The notes under the pieces: generated by a model
The model's database searches: none
What the model saw: only the letters and a program-made list of their open reading frames with translations
What the model was told of the DNA's origin: nothing
Shown: positions 18,423 through 27,904 of the stretch, in pieces
Position numbering within the stretch: the first letter of the stretch is position 1
Layout: each line of letters starts with the position of its first letter
Program-made: the position numbers and the translations under genes
NCBI GenBank assembly: GCA_050043005.1
Contig: JBHJIZ010000005.1
Location: forward strand, 1-64,000
Length of the DNA: 64,000 nucleotides
From: Thermohalobaculum sp050043005
GTDB lineage: Bacteria; Pseudomonadota; Alphaproteobacteria; Rhodobacterales; Rhodobacteraceae
Direction of reading: 5' to 3'

Positions 18423-21005
18423 TCAGTACAGACCGCCTGTGCCAAGTCCAACATTGCTCGGCTGGATCGTCGCCCCACCGCCACCGCCGCTGCCACCCGA
18501 GGACGGGCCGAGGGATAAGGGAATGTCCTGACCTTCGGGCAGCAGATAGGGCAGATCAGATCCGGCCGCCGCGAACAGATCGGCATCGCTCGCCAGTTCC
18601 AGACGGTCAGCTTCACTGATCAGGATCTCCGGCGGTGCGCCGAGATTGAAGACCTCGGTCACGACGAAATCGCCTTCGGCGTCGTCAGGCAGACGTTCGC
18701 CGGTATCACGGTGGAACTTGATGGTAATCAGACCGCTGTTTTCGTTCGGTCGGCGGAAGTTGCCCGGCTGGAACGCCTTGGCGGCTTTGCCCATGAACTC
18801 CTTGAACACCGGTCCGCACAGCGTGCCGCCATAGGCACTCCGCCCCATCGGCGTCGGGTTGTCATAGCCGATGAAGCACCCGGCCACCATGTTCTCAGTG
18901 AACCCGACGAACCAGGCATCCTTGCTGTCATTCGTCGTTCCGGTCTTGCCAGCAACCGGGAACCCCAGCCCGCCAACCGTGCGCCGGGCCGTACCGTTCT
19001 GCACAACACCTTCCAGCATGGACACCAGTTGATATGCGGTCACCGGGTCCATGATCTGGCTGCGCTGATCGAACAGAATGGGCGTCCGGCCGGTATCGTA
19101 CGCCCCCGAGTCGCACCCCTGGCAGTATCGCGGGTCATGGCGGAACAGCGTCTTGCCATGGCGGTTCTGGATCCGGTCGATCACCGTCGGCTGCACCCGC
19201 TTCCCGCCATTGGCGAACATCCCATAAGCCGCAACCATCTGCCACAGCGTCGTCTCACCGGCACCAAGCGAATAGCTCAGCGTCTCCGGCATGTTCTCGT
19301 ACACACCGAACCGCTCGGCATACTGGCCGACGCGGTCCATCCCGATGGCCTGCGCAAGCCGCACGGTCACGGTGTTCAGCGACCGCTCCAACGCCTTGCG
19401 CACCGTGGTCGGCCCGTAAAACTTGCCCGAGGAGTTCTTCGGCGCCCAAGCGCTCCGACCCGATCCGATCTTGATCGGCCCATCCAGCACGCGCGTCCTG
19501 GGCGTGTATCCGACATCGAGTGCCGCCGCGTAGACGAACGGCTTGAAACTGGATCCCGGTTGCCGCTTGGCCTGAGTGGCCCGGTTGAACGAGCTTTGTT
19601 CGTAGGAAAAACCGCCTTGCAGCGCCAGCACGCGCCCAGAGTGCGGGTCCATCGCCATGAAGGCACCCTGGACCGCCGGGATCTGGCGCATCGACCAGCC
19701 TTCATCCTCGCGTTTGACATAGATGACATCGCCCGGTGCCCAGATATCCGCAGTCGACCGCGGGCGGCCATTGCGGGTCGGGGTCCGGCGGATCCACTCC
19801 TTCTCGCGGGACAGCCTCAGCCGGATCTCGCCAGGCGCTCTGCCCTCGGCGGCCTCGTCCGTGCCCTCGGCGCCGACAAGCACCGTGTTGTTCCCAAGCT
19901 CCAGTACGACGCCGAGGTTCCAGCCCGCAATGTCGCGAGGGGCATCGGACTTTGCCAGCAGTTCACGCCAGATGCCGGTCTCGCCATTCGTCACTTCCGG
20001 CAGAACGTCGACCGGGCCCTGATAGTCGCCGCGACCCCGATCGTATTTCTCCAAACCCCGCCGCAACGCCGCCTCGGCGATGTCCTGCAATTCATCGTCG
20101 ACGGTCGCGCGCACCGTCAAACCACCGTGGTAGAGGTTCTTGGTCCCAACCTCGCGGATCAGTTGGCGCCGGACCTCGCCGGTGAAGTAGCTGCGCTTGA
20201 AGGACGCGATCACCGTCGGGTCCCGCTCCTCCAGCACCGTGTTCAGCGGCCTGTCCTGCGCCGCGCGGGCTTCGGTGGTCGAGATCGCGCCGTTTTCCCC
20301 CATCTCGCGCAGCACGTAGTTGCGGCGGGCGGTGGCGCGGGCTCGGTTCTTGATCGGGTGATAGGTCGACGGCGCCTTGGGCAAGGCGGCGAGGTAGGCG
20401 GCTTCCTCGGGCTGCAATTCCTCCAGCGTCTTGCCAAAGTAGTTTTCGGCAGCAGCGACGATGCCATAGGACCGCGCGCCCAGGAAAATATCGTTTAGAT
20501 AAAGCTCCAGGATCTGGTCCTTGGTCATCGCGGTCTCGACGCGCACGGCCAGGATGGCTTCCTTCACCTTGCGTTCCAGAGCACGCTCGGACGACAGCAG
20601 AAAGTTCTTCATGACCTGCTGTGTGATCGTCGAGGCCCCTGTCAGCTGCGCCGGACGCCCCGTCGCACGGGCCTGAGCGAACCGCGCGATGGCCTTGGCG
20701 ATTCCGCCCGCATCGATACCCGGGTGCGAATAGAAATTCTTGTCCTCGGCCGAGATGAACGCCTGCTTCACAAGTTCCGGCACCTCGTTCACCGGCACGA
20801 ACACGCGCCGCTCGCGCGCGAACTCGGCGATGACCTCGCCCTCGCCCGAATAGACGCGGCTCAACATGGCCGGTTGATAGTTCCGCAACTCATCGTAGCT
20901 GGGCAAGTCCGAGCCAAACGCCCGGACAATCGCGATCATGCCGCCAAAGGCAAAGCTGCCCAACAGCGCGACGTTCGAGAAAATTGTTGCCAACAGCCGG
21001 ATCAT
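18423..21005 (-). CDS. mrcA: Penicillin-binding protein 1A (bifunctional transglycosylase/transpeptidase)
   Basis: Class A PBP that polymerises and crosslinks peptidoglycan at the outer face of the inner membrane. The chosen start gives 860 residues: a membrane anchor at about 2-25, the GT51 glycosyltransferase domain (AEDKNFYSHPGID, TGASTITQQVMKNFLL), a PBP1A-type OB insert, and the transpeptidase domain with SxxK in PGSSFKPF, the middle region around KALERSLNTVTV and KTG in VAGKTGTTNDSKDAW. The glycine-rich tail GGSGGGGG is low complexity. It follows amiC, a cell-wall amidase, by 120 bp. Start ATG 21005 follows AGAGG. Confidence 0.96.
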   Translation of the reverse strand: MIRLLATIFSNVALLGSFAFGGMIAIVRAFGSDLPSYDELRNYQPAMLSRVYSGEGEVIAEFARERRVFVPVNEVPELVKQAFISAEDKNFYSHPGIDAGGIAKAIARFAQARATGRPAQLTGASTITQQVMKNFLLSSERALERKVKEAILAVRVETAMTKDQILELYLNDIFLGARSYGIVAAAENYFGKTLEELQPEEAAYLAALPKAPSTYHPIKNRARATARRNYVLREMGENGAISTTEARAAQDRPLNTVLEERDPTVIASFKRSYFTGEVRRQLIREVGTKNLYHGGLTVRATVDDELQDIAEAALRRGLEKYDRGRGDYQGPVDVLPEVTNGETGIWRELLAKSDAPRDIAGWNLGVVLELGNNTVLVGAEGTDEAAEGRAPGEIRLRLSREKEWIRRTPTRNGRPRSTADIWAPGDVIYVKREDEGWSMRQIPAVQGAFMAMDPHSGRVLALQGGFSYEQSSFNRATQAKRQPGSSFKPFVYAAALDVGYTPRTRVLDGPIKIGSGRSAWAPKNSSGKFYGPTTVRKALERSLNTVTVRLAQAIGMDRVGQYAERFGVYENMPETLSYSLGAGETTLWQMVAAYGMFANGGKRVQPTVIDRIQNRHGKTLFRHDPRYCQGCDSGAYDTGRTPILFDQRSQIMDPVTAYQLVSMLEGVVQNGTARRTVGGLGFPVAGKTGTTNDSKDAWFVGFTENMVAGCFIGYDNPTPMGRSAYGGTLCGPVFKEFMGKAAKAFQPGNFRRPNENSGLITIKFHRDTGERLPDDAEGDFVVTEVFNLGAPPEILISEADRLELASDADLFAAAGSDLPYLLPEGQDIPLSLGPSSGGSGGGGGATIQPSNVGLGTGGLY

Positions 21006-21125
21006 AAGACCTCTGAATACCGGAATCGTACGCGTCCCCGCCCTTTCATATCGCAAGCGGCGCGCGCGCCATAGACCTCAAGCGAAGAAGTGAAGAATCC
21101 TTGCGACATCACGCGCGGCTCGAAA

Positions 21126-22346
21126 TCACTTGGACTTCAAGAACCCCGACGAGGCCGCACGGCTCCATGCCTCGATCCCATCCGCAACGGCCCGCGCCGC
21201 CGCCGCCTGCCATGCCGGATCAACCAACCTTTTCTGATCCCGCACGCTGTTCAGAAATCCCAGCTCCAGCAGGATCGACGGAATGTCCGGCGCTTTGAGC
21301 ACCCTGAAATTCGCCTGACGCATCGGGCGCGTTCTGAGCAGCTCTAGATCATCCCCCAACGCGCCCAGCACCGCTGTCGCCAGCTTCTGCGATTCGACCT
21401 TGGTGCCGCGTTGCGCCAATTCGACCAGCAAGCGCGTCAGGTTGTCGGTCTCGCCGCCAAGATCCGCGCCGGCAATCACATCCGAGCGATTCTCTCGCGC
21501 GGCGAGAGCCTCGGCAGCATCGTCCGACCCTTTTTCGGACAGCGTGTAGACCGACAATCCGTTCGCAATACCCGCTTCCACCGCGTCGGCATGGACCGAA
21601 ATCAGCATGTTCGCGCCCGCCTTGTGCGACAGGGCCACTCGCTCCGAAAGCGGCACGAAGATATCTTCGCTCCGGGTCAGGAAGGGCCGAAAACCCGGCC
21701 GCGCCTCCAGCTCGGCCGCGAGACGCTTCGAGAACGCCAGAACAATCGCCTTCTCCTGCAACCGTCCGGCATTCGCACCCGGATCGATGCCTCCATGCCC
21801 CGGGTCAATCGCGATCACGATCGCATCGTCGGTGCGATCCGACATCTCTCCGGGAAAGGTCTCCCGCCATCTGGCATTCTCGGGCCAGCCTGCCCGCTCA
21901 TCGAATGCCGCACGGCTCGTTGGCGCAAGGTCGATCACCAGCCGTGCGGGTTCCGTGCCCTGCACAGGTTTGGAGAACGCACGCTCGACCACCAGAGGTT
22001 GCTCCAGATCCATCACGATCCGCGCCCGGTCGCGGCGGAACAGGCCGTGCCGCAAAGCCGAAACGTACGGAATCGCAGTCGCACTTTCCTCGTCCGTCAG
22101 TTGCCAATCGAAGGCGGGAAGATCCAGCACGAGACGATCCGGATCATTCAGTGTGAACAGCGCGAAGGCCGGTTCCTCCGAAATCGTCAGAATGATGCGC
22201 ACGCGATCCTGATGCAGCCCATGCGACAGGCTGGTCACGACCGGCGTCGCATGGATCGCACTCGGAACCAGGCCAAGGCCAAGCCATACGGCGCCGAGCA
22301 TAAGGCCGAACAGCCTGATCCGAAGGTATCGTTTGCCAATTCGCAT
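21126..22346 (-). CDS. amiC: N-acetylmuramoyl-L-alanine amidase (AmiC type) with AMIN domain
   Basis: Periplasmic zinc amidase that cleaves the lactyl-peptide bond in peptidoglycan during daughter-cell separation. The 406-residue precursor has a signal peptide or anchor (about 8-33), an AMIN domain (about 35-140) that targets peptidoglycan at the septum, and an Amidase_3 domain beginning IVIAIDPGHGGIDPGANAG, with zinc ligand H184 and a glutamate in GRLQEKAIV. The pairing with the PBP1A gene couples wall synthesis and cleavage. Activators such as EnvC/NlpD homologues are not in the window. Confidence 0.94.
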   Translation of the reverse strand: MRIGKRYLRIRLFGLMLGAVWLGLGLVPSAIHATPVVTSLSHGLHQDRVRIILTISEEPAFALFTLNDPDRLVLDLPAFDWQLTDEESATAIPYVSALRHGLFRRDRARIVMDLEQPLVVERAFSKPVQGTEPARLVIDLAPTSRAAFDERAGWPENARWRETFPGEMSDRTDDAIVIAIDPGHGGIDPGANAGRLQEKAIVLAFSKRLAAELEARPGFRPFLTRSEDIFVPLSERVALSHKAGANMLISVHADAVEAGIANGLSVYTLSEKGSDDAAEALAARENRSDVIAGADLGGETDNLTRLLVELAQRGTKVESQKLATAVLGALGDDLELLRTRPMRQANFRVLKAPDIPSILLELGFLNSVRDQKRLVDPAWQAAAARAVADGIEAWSRAASSGFLKSK

Positions 22347-22950
22347 GTACTGCTCAGCCGATCTTGCGTGGCGCTTTCGTGGCGCTTTTTACGAAAGTTT
22401 ATACGATCTCGGTAGACAACTCCATTCACTGCGAACACCGATCGGCCGGGCAGCAGGCCAGAAAGACAGTCATTTGGAGGCGGTCGTCTTCTGATTGGTC
22501 CAAATCGAGAACGCGATCTCCCACGCCGTTGCGAGAAACCGTTTGTATTCCTCGGATTTTTGGGTCTATAGGGGGAAGTCGGCTCTACCTCCCCGAGCAT
22601 CTTGGGGATCGCCAACGGTTAGTTACATTCATTAATCGTTGCTGAGCATCAGGTCAGACGGCCCCGGATGGCGATAAATCCCATCACGCCGCACGTCTCA
22701 TCGGATGATGGCAGAGCCGGAGCGCGGCTCGCAGTCGCGAATTATAGTTCGCTTGTGCCGCGCTTTTGGCCGGTACTGGAAGAGAGATGATGATCAGCTT
22801 CCGCAGATCAGATATCACGGCTTCACAGAACGCGCCCGAGGGCGCGAAAGCTGGTGATGTATGCGGTGCTTCATCCTGGAAAAGAAAGCGGTATCAACGA
22901 TTTGAGCGGGGCACCTGTGCGCCGCCCGGTCGAAGGCGCCGATATGAGAC
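22347..22950. other. Divergent intergenic region between amiC and rne, long rne leader
   Basis: About 600 bp without a convincing gene in either direction. It must hold the promoters of amiC (minus) and rne (plus). The rne side contains a small stable hairpin, CGCGCC-CGAG-GGCGCG at 22831-22846. The rne start has only a weak ribosome site. A long structured leader fits the RNase E autoregulation known in E. coli, but that is inference. I found no consensus promoter I would place with confidence. Confidence 0.5.
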
Positions 22951-25900
22951 ATGGCAAAGAAAATGCTTATCGATGCCACCCACCCGGAAGAGACCCGGGT
23001 TGTTGTGGTGGACGGAAATAAGGTCGAGGATTTTGATTTTGAATCGATCAACAAGCGCCAGCTTGCAGGGAACATATACCTCGCCAAGGTAACGCGGGTC
23101 GAACCCTCACTGCAGGCAGCGTTCGTCGAATACGGCGGAAACCGCCACGGCTTCCTGGCCTTCTCGGAAGTTCATCCGGATTACTACCAGATCCCGATCG
23201 CGGACCGCGAAGCACTCCTCGCAGAAGAGGAGCGCGAGGAAGAAGAACAGCGCCGTCGCGAAGAGGACAGTGAAGCCGAAGAGCGTCCCAAACGCCGGCG
23301 CCGCAAGCCGCGCGCGGCCCAGTCGGACAAAGATAACGGCGATTCTGACGGGGGTGATGACACTTCGGCCGCGGCGGCACCTGTCGCCGGGTTGGAAGTG
23401 ATCGACATCGATCCCAGCGAAGCCGTCGACGCGATGGACTTCTCCGCCGGGGGCTCTGTCCCGCGCGGCCTCGAGATGGCAGATGCGATCGAAGGCGATG
23501 CAGCGCAGGACGATGCGGCTGATGCCGTCGATGACGGTGCCGCTGACCCCGAACTGGCGGATACGGATACCGCAGAGAATACCGACGATGTCGCATCGGC
23601 AGACACTGCGGGTGACGAAGACCCCGCGCCCGCCGATGGCACGCAAAACGACACCAGTGGCGCAGCCGATCCGGTTGAGGTCGCTCAATCGGACACGGGC
23701 GCCGAAGCGACGGAGCCCGAACCGGTCGCCGAGAGCGCCTCTGCGACTGACGATGCGGCACCAGAGCCAACCGTCGCCGCCGAAACATCGTCCGCACCGT
23801 TGGCCGATGACGTGGCCAGTGATGCCTTGGAACCCGACGCCAAAGACACCGCAGAGCATGGCGATCTTCCGCCCAAGACAGTCGCCGAGGCGGCTGGTCT
23901 GGACGATGACGACCGGATCTCCGAGGACGCCGAAACCGCGCGCAAAGCGAACTCCGTCGCCGCGGATGAGACACCGGATGCACCTATCGAAACCGAGACC
24001 GATGCACCGGACAACGCGGTCGTCGAGGAGACCCAAGACGCAACTGACGAGCCGCAGCCCGCACCAGAAGCGGAAACTGCGCCCGAAGGTGCCACCGCGT
24101 CAGATGCATCCCCGGACCAGCCATCTCAAGCAGCAGACGCCGATGCCGATGCCGATGCTAGCGCCGCCAGCGATGTCGAGGCAGATGGGAACGCTCCCGT
24201 TGCTGACACATCAGAGCAAACAGATCCCGAGCCAGAAGGCGCCGAGGCAGCCGCCGATAGCACGGCCACCAGCCAGGCCAACGACGCCGACGCTGCGCAA
24301 ACCGAAAGCGCGTCAGACGACGAACAGGAGGCGCCCAGAAAGCCGCGGCGCCGTCGCAAACCCCGCAACGACCGCAAACAGTCCGTCGATGACAGCGATG
24401 GCGACGCCAACGATGACGTCACCGATGAGGTCGAACAGGTCGGCGCGGATGACGTCCACGAGGAAGTCGCCTCGACCCGCATTCGCGCGCGCAGACGCTA
24501 CAAGATCCAGGACGTCATCAAGGTCCGCCAGATCCTGCTCGTTCAGGTCGTCAAGGAAGAGCGCGGCAACAAGGGTGCCGCACTCACCACGTATCTCAGC
24601 CTCGCGGGCCGCTATTGCGTGCTGATGCCCAACACGGCACGCGGCGGCGGGATCAGCCGCAAGATCGTCAACGCGGCGGATCGTAAACGCCTGCGCGAGA
24701 TCACGAACGAACTGGAAGTCCCCAAAGGCATGGGCCTGATCGTCCGCACAGCGGGCGCGGATCGCACACGGGCCGAGATCAAGCGCGATTACGAGTTTCT
24801 GACCCGGCAGTGGGAGCAGATTCGCGACCTGACGCTGAAATCCGTAGCACCCGCGCTGATCTATGAGGAAGGCTCGCTGATCAAACGCTCGATCCGTGAC
24901 ATTTACTCGAAGGAGATCGACCAGATCCAGGTCGAGGGCGAACAGGGCTACCGCGAGGCCAAAGAGTACATGAAGATGCTCATGCCGTCGCACGCCAAGA
25001 ACGTGCAACCGTACGCGGATCCGATCCCGCTTTTCAGCCGGTACCAGGTCGAAAGCTATCTGAACGGGATGTTCAACCCGACCGTGCAGCTCAAGTCGGG
25101 CGGGTACATCGTGATCGGCGTCACTGAGGCGCTGGTGGCGATCGATGTCAACTCGGGTCGCGCGACGAAGCAGGGCTCGATCGAAGAGACGGCGGTGCAG
25201 ACCTACCTCGAGGCGGCCGACGAGGTCGCTCGCCAGCTTCGCCTGCGCGCTCTCGCGGGTCTGATCGTCATCGATTTCATCGACATGGACGAGAACCGGA
25301 ACAACCGGGCGGTCGAGAAGCGCATGAAGGACCGGCTCAAGACCGATCGCGCGCGTATCCAGGTCGGCCGGATCTCGGCCTTCGGACTGATGGAGATGTC
25401 GCGCCAGCGCCTGCGTCCGGGGATGCTCGAGGCGACGACCCAGCCCTGCCCGACCTGCCACGGTGTCGGTTTGGTCCGGTCGGACGAGAACCTGACGCTT
25501 TCCATCCTGCGCGAGGTCGAAGAGGAAGGCGTGCGCAGCCGTGCCAACCAGATCACCATCAAGGTTCCCGTCTCGATCGCAAACTACCTGATCAACCACA
25601 AGCGCGAGACCCTGGCGCAGATCGAGGAACGGCACGGAGTGTCCGTCGCGATCCTGGCCGCTCCACTGCTCAGCCGCCCGAATTACGATATCGAACGGTC
25701 TCGCTCACAAACCAATCGTCCGGTGCGTCAATCCGATGTGGTCACGTCGTCATCCGTTGTGTCGAATGACGATCTGGGCGAAGAGGCCGAGACGGTTGAC
25801 CCCGAGCGGGATGACGATGCGAAGTCGCGCCGTCGGCGCGGCAAGCGCGGCGGGCGCCGCAGGCGCGGCGAAGATAAGGGCGAGGAGGCCGGGCAAGAGT

Positions 25901-26475
25901 CCGAAGCCCAGGACACCGGATCGCAGGACAACGCCGAAGACGGCTCCGGCGACGAAGGTGACGACGATCGCCCGCGCCGTTCGCGTCGTGGTGGCCGTCG
26001 CCGGCGCGGTGGCCGCAATCGCAAGGGCGGTGACGAGGCCAACGGGACCGAGAATCAGGAGGCGACCGGAATGGCGGTCGTCGATCTCGAAGAGCCTGAA
26101 TCGGACAACGAGGGTGCCACGGCAGATCCCGCGACCGCTGAAGTCTCGGAACCTTCAGAGACCACGGCATCCGTGGACGCCGTGGATACCGGCGACGCGT
26201 CACCGGAGGTCACTGCCGCTGAGAGCGATCCAACGCAGATCGCTGAAGCACCGACCGACTCCACGTCCGAGGAAGATTCGGCAGATCAGGCCGCTGATCC
26301 AGACCCGGTGGAAGACCCCGCCGAGCCGGAACTGGTCGCCGAGATACCGGCTGAGCCTGAAGCGCCTGCCCCGAAACCGGAGCCTGTTCTTGAAACCGTG
26401 GCGGCTGACTCCGCGCCGGACCCTGAATCCCCGCCGAAGCCCAAGCGGCGTGGATGGTGGTCGTTCGGCAGATAG
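22951..26475 (+). CDS. rne: Ribonuclease E with a very long acidic insert in the S1 domain
   Basis: Endoribonuclease that starts mRNA decay and processes rRNA and tRNA; it scaffolds the degradosome. The 1174-residue product begins MAKKMLIDATHPEETRVVVV. The S1 domain starts near residue 39, is interrupted after about residue 88 by roughly 420 residues of Asp/Ala/Glu/Thr-rich low complexity, and resumes near 513 (RYKIQDVIKVRQILLVQV). The catalytic DNase-I-like part has aspartates near 732 and 775, and the zinc link CPTCHG is at C833 and C836. The C-terminal tail alternates basic arginine-rich and acidic runs and ends in the conserved PKRRGWWSFGR. The insert is known in alphaproteobacteria, but this one is long. 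Confidence 0.96.
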   Translation: MAKKMLIDATHPEETRVVVVDGNKVEDFDFESINKRQLAGNIYLAKVTRVEPSLQAAFVEYGGNRHGFLAFSEVHPDYYQIPIADREALLAEEEREEEEQRRREEDSEAEERPKRRRRKPRAAQSDKDNGDSDGGDDTSAAAAPVAGLEVIDIDPSEAVDAMDFSAGGSVPRGLEMADAIEGDAAQDDAADAVDDGAADPELADTDTAENTDDVASADTAGDEDPAPADGTQNDTSGAADPVEVAQSDTGAEATEPEPVAESASATDDAAPEPTVAAETSSAPLADDVASDALEPDAKDTAEHGDLPPKTVAEAAGLDDDDRISEDAETARKANSVAADETPDAPIETETDAPDNAVVEETQDATDEPQPAPEAETAPEGATASDASPDQPSQAADADADADASAASDVEADGNAPVADTSEQTDPEPEGAEAAADSTATSQANDADAAQTESASDDEQEAPRKPRRRRKPRNDRKQSVDDSDGDANDDVTDEVEQVGADDVHEEVASTRIRARRRYKIQDVIKVRQILLVQVVKEERGNKGAALTTYLSLAGRYCVLMPNTARGGGISRKIVNAADRKRLREITNELEVPKGMGLIVRTAGADRTRAEIKRDYEFLTRQWEQIRDLTLKSVAPALIYEEGSLIKRSIRDIYSKEIDQIQVEGEQGYREAKEYMKMLMPSHAKNVQPYADPIPLFSRYQVESYLNGMFNPTVQLKSGGYIVIGVTEALVAIDVNSGRATKQGSIEETAVQTYLEAADEVARQLRLRALAGLIVIDFIDMDENRNNRAVEKRMKDRLKTDRARIQVGRISAFGLMEMSRQRLRPGMLEATTQPCPTCHGVGLVRSDENLTLSILREVEEEGVRSRANQITIKVPVSIANYLINHKRETLAQIEERHGVSVAILAAPLLSRPNYDIERSRSQTNRPVRQSDVVTSSSVVSNDDLGEEAETVDPERDDDAKSRRRRGKRGGRRRRGEDKGEEAGQESEAQDTGSQDNAEDGSGDEGDDDRPRRSRRGGRRRRGGRNRKGGDEANGTENQEATGMAVVDLEEPESDNEGATADPATAEVSEPSETTASVDAVDTGDASPEVTAAESDPTQIAEAPTDSTSEEDSADQAADPDPVEDPAEPELVAEIPAEPEAPAPKPEPVLETVAADSAPDPESPPKPKRRGWWSFGR

Positions 26476-26491
26476 CGGCTGATCTGAGGCG

Positions 26492-26512
26492 CGGGCGGCC
26501 AGCCGTCGCCCG
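26492..26512 (+). terminator. Possible rne terminator hairpin
   Basis: CGGGCG and CGCCCG form a 6-bp stem around a 9-base loop that can pair further, 17 bp after the rne stop, followed by TGCTTTCG. The T run is short, so this is a moderate call. Confidence 0.4.
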
Positions 26513-26673
26513 TGCTTTCGCATCGAAAATTCGACCGCTGCCAACGCTAAGGTCCTGTTAATGGATCGGCGTCGATATCCGGTTAATGGAAAATTACGTG
26601 ACGAAAGTCATGCCCGGAATCACCCGCGATGTCCTTTCTACATTGAAGCGATTGCCCACCTTAAGCGGGCCGG

Positions 26674-27819
26674 TCAACGGTTCACAAATGCGTCGATCCG
26701 GCGGATCCCCTCTTCGATCTCAGCCTCGGTCCTGGCGAAGCTGAATCGCATCGTCCGGTGGCCACGCTCTGGGTCAAAATCCAGTCCCATCGTCGCCGCG
26801 ACACCACCCTCGCGCAGCAGGCGAGCCGAGAAGTCCCGGCTGTCGTTGGATAGCTCCGAGATGTCCGCATAAACGTAGAACGCGCCGTCCGCCGGGGCGA
26901 TGTCGCGAAATCCCAGCTTTGGTAGCGCGATCATCAACCGTGCGCGGTTGCGCGCGTAGACGGCTCGGTGACCTTCCAGTTCCTCGGTGGCGTCCAGGGC
27001 GCCCAGTGCTGCGATCTGGCTGGCGTGACTGGGGCAGATAAACAGATTCTGGCTCAGGTTTTCGATGGTCCGGACCAGTTCGGGTGGCACGACCATCCAG
27101 CCAATCCGCCATCCGGTCATGGAAAAGTACTTCGCGAAGCTGTTGATCACGATCACGTCGTCGGTCAGTTCCAGCGCCGAGACAGCGTTCTCCCCATAAG
27201 TCAGACCGTGATAGATCTCGTCCGAAATGAACGACACGCCACGCGCGGCGCACCAGTTCACCAGAGCTTGAAGATCCGGTCGCGACAGCATTGTACCGGT
27301 CGGATTGGCCGGACTCGCAACGAGCAGACCTTCAAGATTTGCCTCAGAGTCAAGCAGTTGCGGCGTGGGTTGAAATCCTGTCTCAAGCGTCGCTTCGACC
27401 CGCACGACCTCCAGATCCAGAGCCCGCAGAATATTGCGGTACGCCGGATATCCAGGGTCGGCCAGGGCGACGCGGTCCCCGGCATCGAACAAGGCAAGGA
27501 AGGCCAGGATAAAGGCGCAGGACGACCCCGAAGTGACCACGGCGCGCGCCGGATCCAGATCTATCCCGTGCCGGGCCCGGTACAGCCGTGCGATCCCCTC
27601 CCGCAGTTCCGGCAATCCCAGCGCAACCGTATAGCCCATTGGCGCACCGCTGGCGATTTCCGCCGACAACCGGTCCAGCGCGGCCTTTGGCGCAGGCGTG
27701 CCGGGCTGCCCGACCTCCATATGGACAAGGTCGCGTCCCTCGGCCTCGAGCCTTCTGGCATCCTCCATCACATCCATCACGAGAAAAGGTGATATCTGGC
27801 TGCGTCTTGAAGCGTGCAC
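26674..27819 (-). CDS. PLP-dependent aminotransferase (class I/II)
   Basis: Fold-type I aminotransferase of the aspartate/aromatic group, 381 residues from the chosen GTG 27819. That GTG follows AAGGG by 8 bases and gives the usual N-terminus MHASRRSQISPFLVMDVMEDA. The glycine motif HMEVGQPGTPAP, the substrate loop PANPTG, the SDEIYHGL aspartate-tyrosine region and the PLP lysine in SFAKYFSMTGWRIGW are all present. The amino-acid substrate cannot be read from the sequence. It is divergent from the M48 peptidase gene; the frame stays open well into that gene, but the upstream codons look like antisense. Confidence 0.9.
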   Translation of the reverse strand: MHASRRSQISPFLVMDVMEDARRLEAEGRDLVHMEVGQPGTPAPKAALDRLSAEIASGAPMGYTVALGLPELREGIARLYRARHGIDLDPARAVVTSGSSCAFILAFLALFDAGDRVALADPGYPAYRNILRALDLEVVRVEATLETGFQPTPQLLDSEANLEGLLVASPANPTGTMLSRPDLQALVNWCAARGVSFISDEIYHGLTYGENAVSALELTDDVIVINSFAKYFSMTGWRIGWMVVPPELVRTIENLSQNLFICPSHASQIAALGALDATEELEGHRAVYARNRARLMIALPKLGFRDIAPADGAFYVYADISELSNDSRDFSARLLREGGVAATMGLDFDPERGHRTMRFSFARTEAEIEEGIRRIDAFVNR

Positions 27820-27904
27820 GGTGATTGCCCTTGTAAACCGGAACAGTATGCTCACCTCAGTCCGTATCACATCCGGGCCATGGTGACAGGCAGGAGCGCA
27901 GAAC

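Noticed and set aside
23483..24625. Long alternative-frame ORFs across rne
   Set aside because: Products are Pro/Arg/Thr-rich low-complexity shadows of the acidic RNase E insert.
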